Shown here: in pieces, positions 61,967-64,000 of the stretch
Layout: each line of letters starts with the position of its first letter
How positions within the stretch are numbered: position 1 is the stretch's first letter
NCBI GenBank assembly: GCA_017416855.1
Contig: JAFQAZ010000030.1
Location: forward strand, 1 to 64,000
Direction of reading: 5' to 3'
Source: Clostridia bacterium
GTDB lineage: Bacteria > Bacillota > Clostridia > UBA1381 > UBA9506
Length of the DNA stretch: 64,000 nt
The notes under the pieces: model-generated
What the model was told of the DNA's origin: nothing
What the model saw: the letters and a program-made list of their open reading frames with translations, nothing else
Databases searched by the model: none
Made by a program: the position numbers and the translations under genes

Positions 61967-63403
61967 ATGTTTGATGTTGCCATTATAGGCGCCGGAGTGG
62001 TGGGCGGCATGATTGCCCGTGAATTGAGCCGATATAAGCTCTCAGTTTGTATTCTGGATAAGGAAAATGATGTGAGTATGGGGGCAAGCCGTGCCAATTC
62101 TGCCATCGTACATGCAGGCTTTGACGCAAAAGAGGGCAGTCTGAAGGCAAGATTCAACGTTAAAGGCGCTGAAATGATGCCGAAAGTATGTGAAGAATTA
62201 GGTGTACCGTATATAAACAATGGTTCTTTGGTTATCGGCTTTAACGATGAGGATAGAATAAATCTCAACGTCCTGTTAAAGCGCGGAAAAGTAAATGGTG
62301 TAAAAGAACTTCGGATTATGGAGCAAGAAGAATTGAGGAGTCTGGAGCCCAATGTTTCTGGTGATGCAATCTGCGCCTTATATGCTCCGACGGGTGCCAT
62401 TACGTGCCCTTACGAACTGACAATAGCCGCAATTGGCAATGCTATGGATAACGGCGCGGAACTGTATCTTAATTTTGAAGTGTCCAAGATTAGAAAAACA
62501 GATGTTGGGTTTACAATCTGTTCAAAAGAGAAAACGATAGAAAGTCGTCTTGTGGTGAATGCTGCCGGTGTTTATGCTGATAGCATTGCCGGAATGGTGG
62601 GGGATTCTTCTTTTACTATTCATCCGAGAAGGGGAGAGTATATTCTTTTGGATAAAGAGTGTGGCAATATTGTCAGTCATACTATTTTTAGAACACCAAG
62701 CCAAAAGGGCAAGGGCATCTTGGTTTCCCCTACAGTAGACGGCAATCTGTTGACAGGCCCCACGGCGGAGGATATAGAAGATAAAGAGGATCGTCAGGTT
62801 ACATCAAGTGGTTATAACTCGGTTTTGAGGCAAGCACAGGAAGATGTACAGGGAATTGTTTTTCAAAGGACAATTACATCTTTTTGCGGCCTCCGCGCTG
62901 TGGGCAATACAGGGGATTTCATCATCAATGTGCCGGTTAGTGGTTTTGTGAATGTAGCCGGTATTGAATCCCCAGGTCTTTCAGCTTCACCGGCTATTGC
63001 AGAGTATGTGGCGGAGCTGTTGCAAAACGAAGGTTTAACATTAAAAGAAAATCCAGATTTTAATCCTATCCGTAAACCATTTAATGCTTTTAAACGGGCG
63101 AGTCTGGAAGAAAGAAATGTCATGATTCAAAATAATAAGGCCTATGGCAAAATTGTCTGCCGTTGCGAAGGGATCACAGAGGGAGAAATTTTAGAAGCGT
63201 TGCGCACCAACCCGAAAGCCAGAGACTTAGATGGCGTAAAACGGCGGACAAGAGCGCAGATGGGGCGGTGCCAGGGCGGATTTTGTATGCCTTATATAGC
63301 GGAGATGATTGCTAAGGAACAAGGCATACCCTTTGAACAGGTTACTAAACGCGGTGGCGGGTCTTTTATGACGGTGGGAAAAACCAAGGAGGATGCAGAA
63401 TGA
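61967..63403 (+). CDS. FAD-dependent glycerol-3-phosphate dehydrogenase-type protein (GlpO/LhgO-like) with BFD domain
   Basis: 478 residues from ATG 61967, with AAGGATGG upstream; a longer frame from 61886 runs through the leader terminator. FAD motif DVAIIGAGVVGGMIARELSR (3-22, quoted in part: IIGAGVVGG), then SRANSAIVHAGFDA, GAITCPYELT and CGLRAVGNTGDF typical of the DAO/GlpO-L-2-hydroxyglutarate oxidase group. Residues 395-455 form a BFD-like [2Fe-2S] domain with CRCEGIT, CQGGFC. It oxidises glycerol-3-phosphate or a hydroxy acid. It overlaps the next gene by ATGA (63400). Confidence 0.88.
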   Translation: MFDVAIIGAGVVGGMIARELSRYKLSVCILDKENDVSMGASRANSAIVHAGFDAKEGSLKARFNVKGAEMMPKVCEELGVPYINNGSLVIGFNDEDRINLNVLLKRGKVNGVKELRIMEQEELRSLEPNVSGDAICALYAPTGAITCPYELTIAAIGNAMDNGAELYLNFEVSKIRKTDVGFTICSKEKTIESRLVVNAAGVYADSIAGMVGDSSFTIHPRRGEYILLDKECGNIVSHTIFRTPSQKGKGILVSPTVDGNLLTGPTAEDIEDKEDRQVTSSGYNSVLRQAQEDVQGIVFQRTITSFCGLRAVGNTGDFIINVPVSGFVNVAGIESPGLSASPAIAEYVAELLQNEGLTLKENPDFNPIRKPFNAFKRASLEERNVMIQNNKAYGKIVCRCEGITEGEILEALRTNPKARDLDGVKRRTRAQMGRCQGGFCMPYIAEMIAKEQGIPFEQVTKRGGGSFMTVGKTKEDAE

Positions 63404-64000
63404 AGGAACTGGTGATTATCGGTGGCGGCCCGGCAGGTCTTGCTGCGGCTATCGCTGCCTATGAAAACGGTGTACGGGATATTTTGATTTTAGAACGTGA
63501 CAAAGCATTAGGCGGCATTTTGCGGCAATGTATTCACAACGGTTTTGGTTTACATACCTTTGGCAAGGAACTGACGGGACCGGAATACGCCTGGGAATAT
63601 ATACAAAAAGTAGAAGAACTGGGGATTGAATATAAACTGAATACTATGGTTTTAGAGGTGACAGAAAGCAAAGAGATTGTGGCTACCAACGAGCAGGATG
63701 GTATCTTTATGCTGCAGGCAAAAGCAGTGATTCTGGCTATGGGTTGTCGCGAACGCCCCCGGGGCGCCTTGTCCATTGCTGGAGAAAGACCGGCAGGGAT
63801 TTACAGTGCCGGCACCGCACAAAAACTGGTGAATATGATGGGGTATCTACCGGGACGTGAAGTGGTGATTCTGGGTTCAGGGGATATCGGTTTGATTATG
63901 GCGCGGCGTATGACCTTAGAGGGCGCGAAAGTGCATGCCGTTTGCGAACTGATGCCCTATTCCGGTGGGTTGGCACGCAATATTGAGCAATGCCTGAATG
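63400..64000 (+). CDS. NAD(P)/FAD-dependent oxidoreductase, partial at window end
   Basis: The first 200 codons are visible; no stop is reached. AAGGAGG lies 7 bases upstream. VIIGGGPAGLAAAIAAYENG is the FAD motif, LGGILRQCIHNGFGLH matches the small-subunit partner of clostridial GlpO-type enzymes, and VVILGSGDIGLIMARR is the NAD(P) motif. It probably pairs with the preceding enzyme as an electron-transfer subunit, with a third small iron-sulfur protein often following. It is truncated by the window, not broken. Confidence 0.85.
   Translation, partial: MKELVIIGGGPAGLAAAIAAYENGVRDILILERDKALGGILRQCIHNGFGLHTFGKELTGPEYAWEYIQKVEELGIEYKLNTMVLEVTESKEIVATNEQDGIFMLQAKAVILAMGCRERPRGALSIAGERPAGIYSAGTAQKLVNMMGYLPGREVVILGSGDIGLIMARRMTLEGAKVHAVCELMPYSGGLARNIEQCLN

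Overview
The window comes from a spore-forming, low-GC Firmicute of the class Clostridia. The evidence is a cotJA-cotJB-cotJC spore-coat operon, a pyrophosphate-type phosphofructokinase, S-layer-homology (SLH) surface proteins, strong AGGAGG-type ribosome sites, and consensus TTGACA/TATAAT promoters, some with extended -10 boxes. No 16S gene is present, so nothing finer than class can be argued.

Left chromosomal arm (1-14226): a tRNA-Trp gene on the minus strand, preceded by a duplicated 5' half of itself; a six-gene catabolic operon (SDR epimerase, DapA-like aldolase, both L-serine dehydratase subunits, TetR regulator, Gfo/Idh/MocA oxidoreductase); a small XRE repressor with twin operators; a palindrome-rich repeat region; a DUF2493-like gene; a strongly promoted structured leader RNA of about 360 nt ending in a terminator; the polyamine transporter operon potABCD; a flavodoxin; and PPi-phosphofructokinase. 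Right arm (60851-64000): the cotJ operon on the minus strand and a GlpO-type glycerol-3-phosphate dehydrogenase operon with a terminator in its leader, cut by the window end.

Main result: cotJC is split. Its first 142 codons lie at 60851-61276 (minus) and its last 63 codons at 14224-14418 (minus), 46,435 bp apart. The halves meet at a shared GCAC tetranucleotide. Removing the DNA between them restores a 205-residue CotJC exactly in frame. The intervening segment (about 14419-60853) carries a large serine recombinase beside its right end and a replication-type module at its left end. The layout is that of the sigK 'skin' element and the SPbeta/spsM system: an integrated element interrupting a sporulation gene that could be repaired by excision.

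The cargo is an approximately 37-kb carbohydrate-utilisation island: two AraC-family regulators (one a membrane sensor of the YesN type), an LplA-type sugar lipoprotein with two permeases, four or five very large secreted proteins (beta-helix, beta-propeller, SLH, carbohydrate-binding and cohesin-like domains), a GH105/GH88-type unsaturated uronyl hydrolase, a probable toroid-type lyase or hydrolase, an SGNH esterase, a NagA-like deacetylase, a ceramidase-like hydrolase, an MBL-fold hydrolase, an amidohydrolase, a sugar isomerase-like protein and an FAD oxidoreductase. Four transcription units share one promoter architecture (GTGAC-type half-site, 19 bp, second half-site, 28 bp, -10 box), which defines a probable AraC regulon inside the element. 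The island would let its host bind, cut, import and ferment a uronate-containing polysaccharide. No relaxase, coupling protein or type IV secretion gene was seen, so the element is not self-conjugative as it stands.
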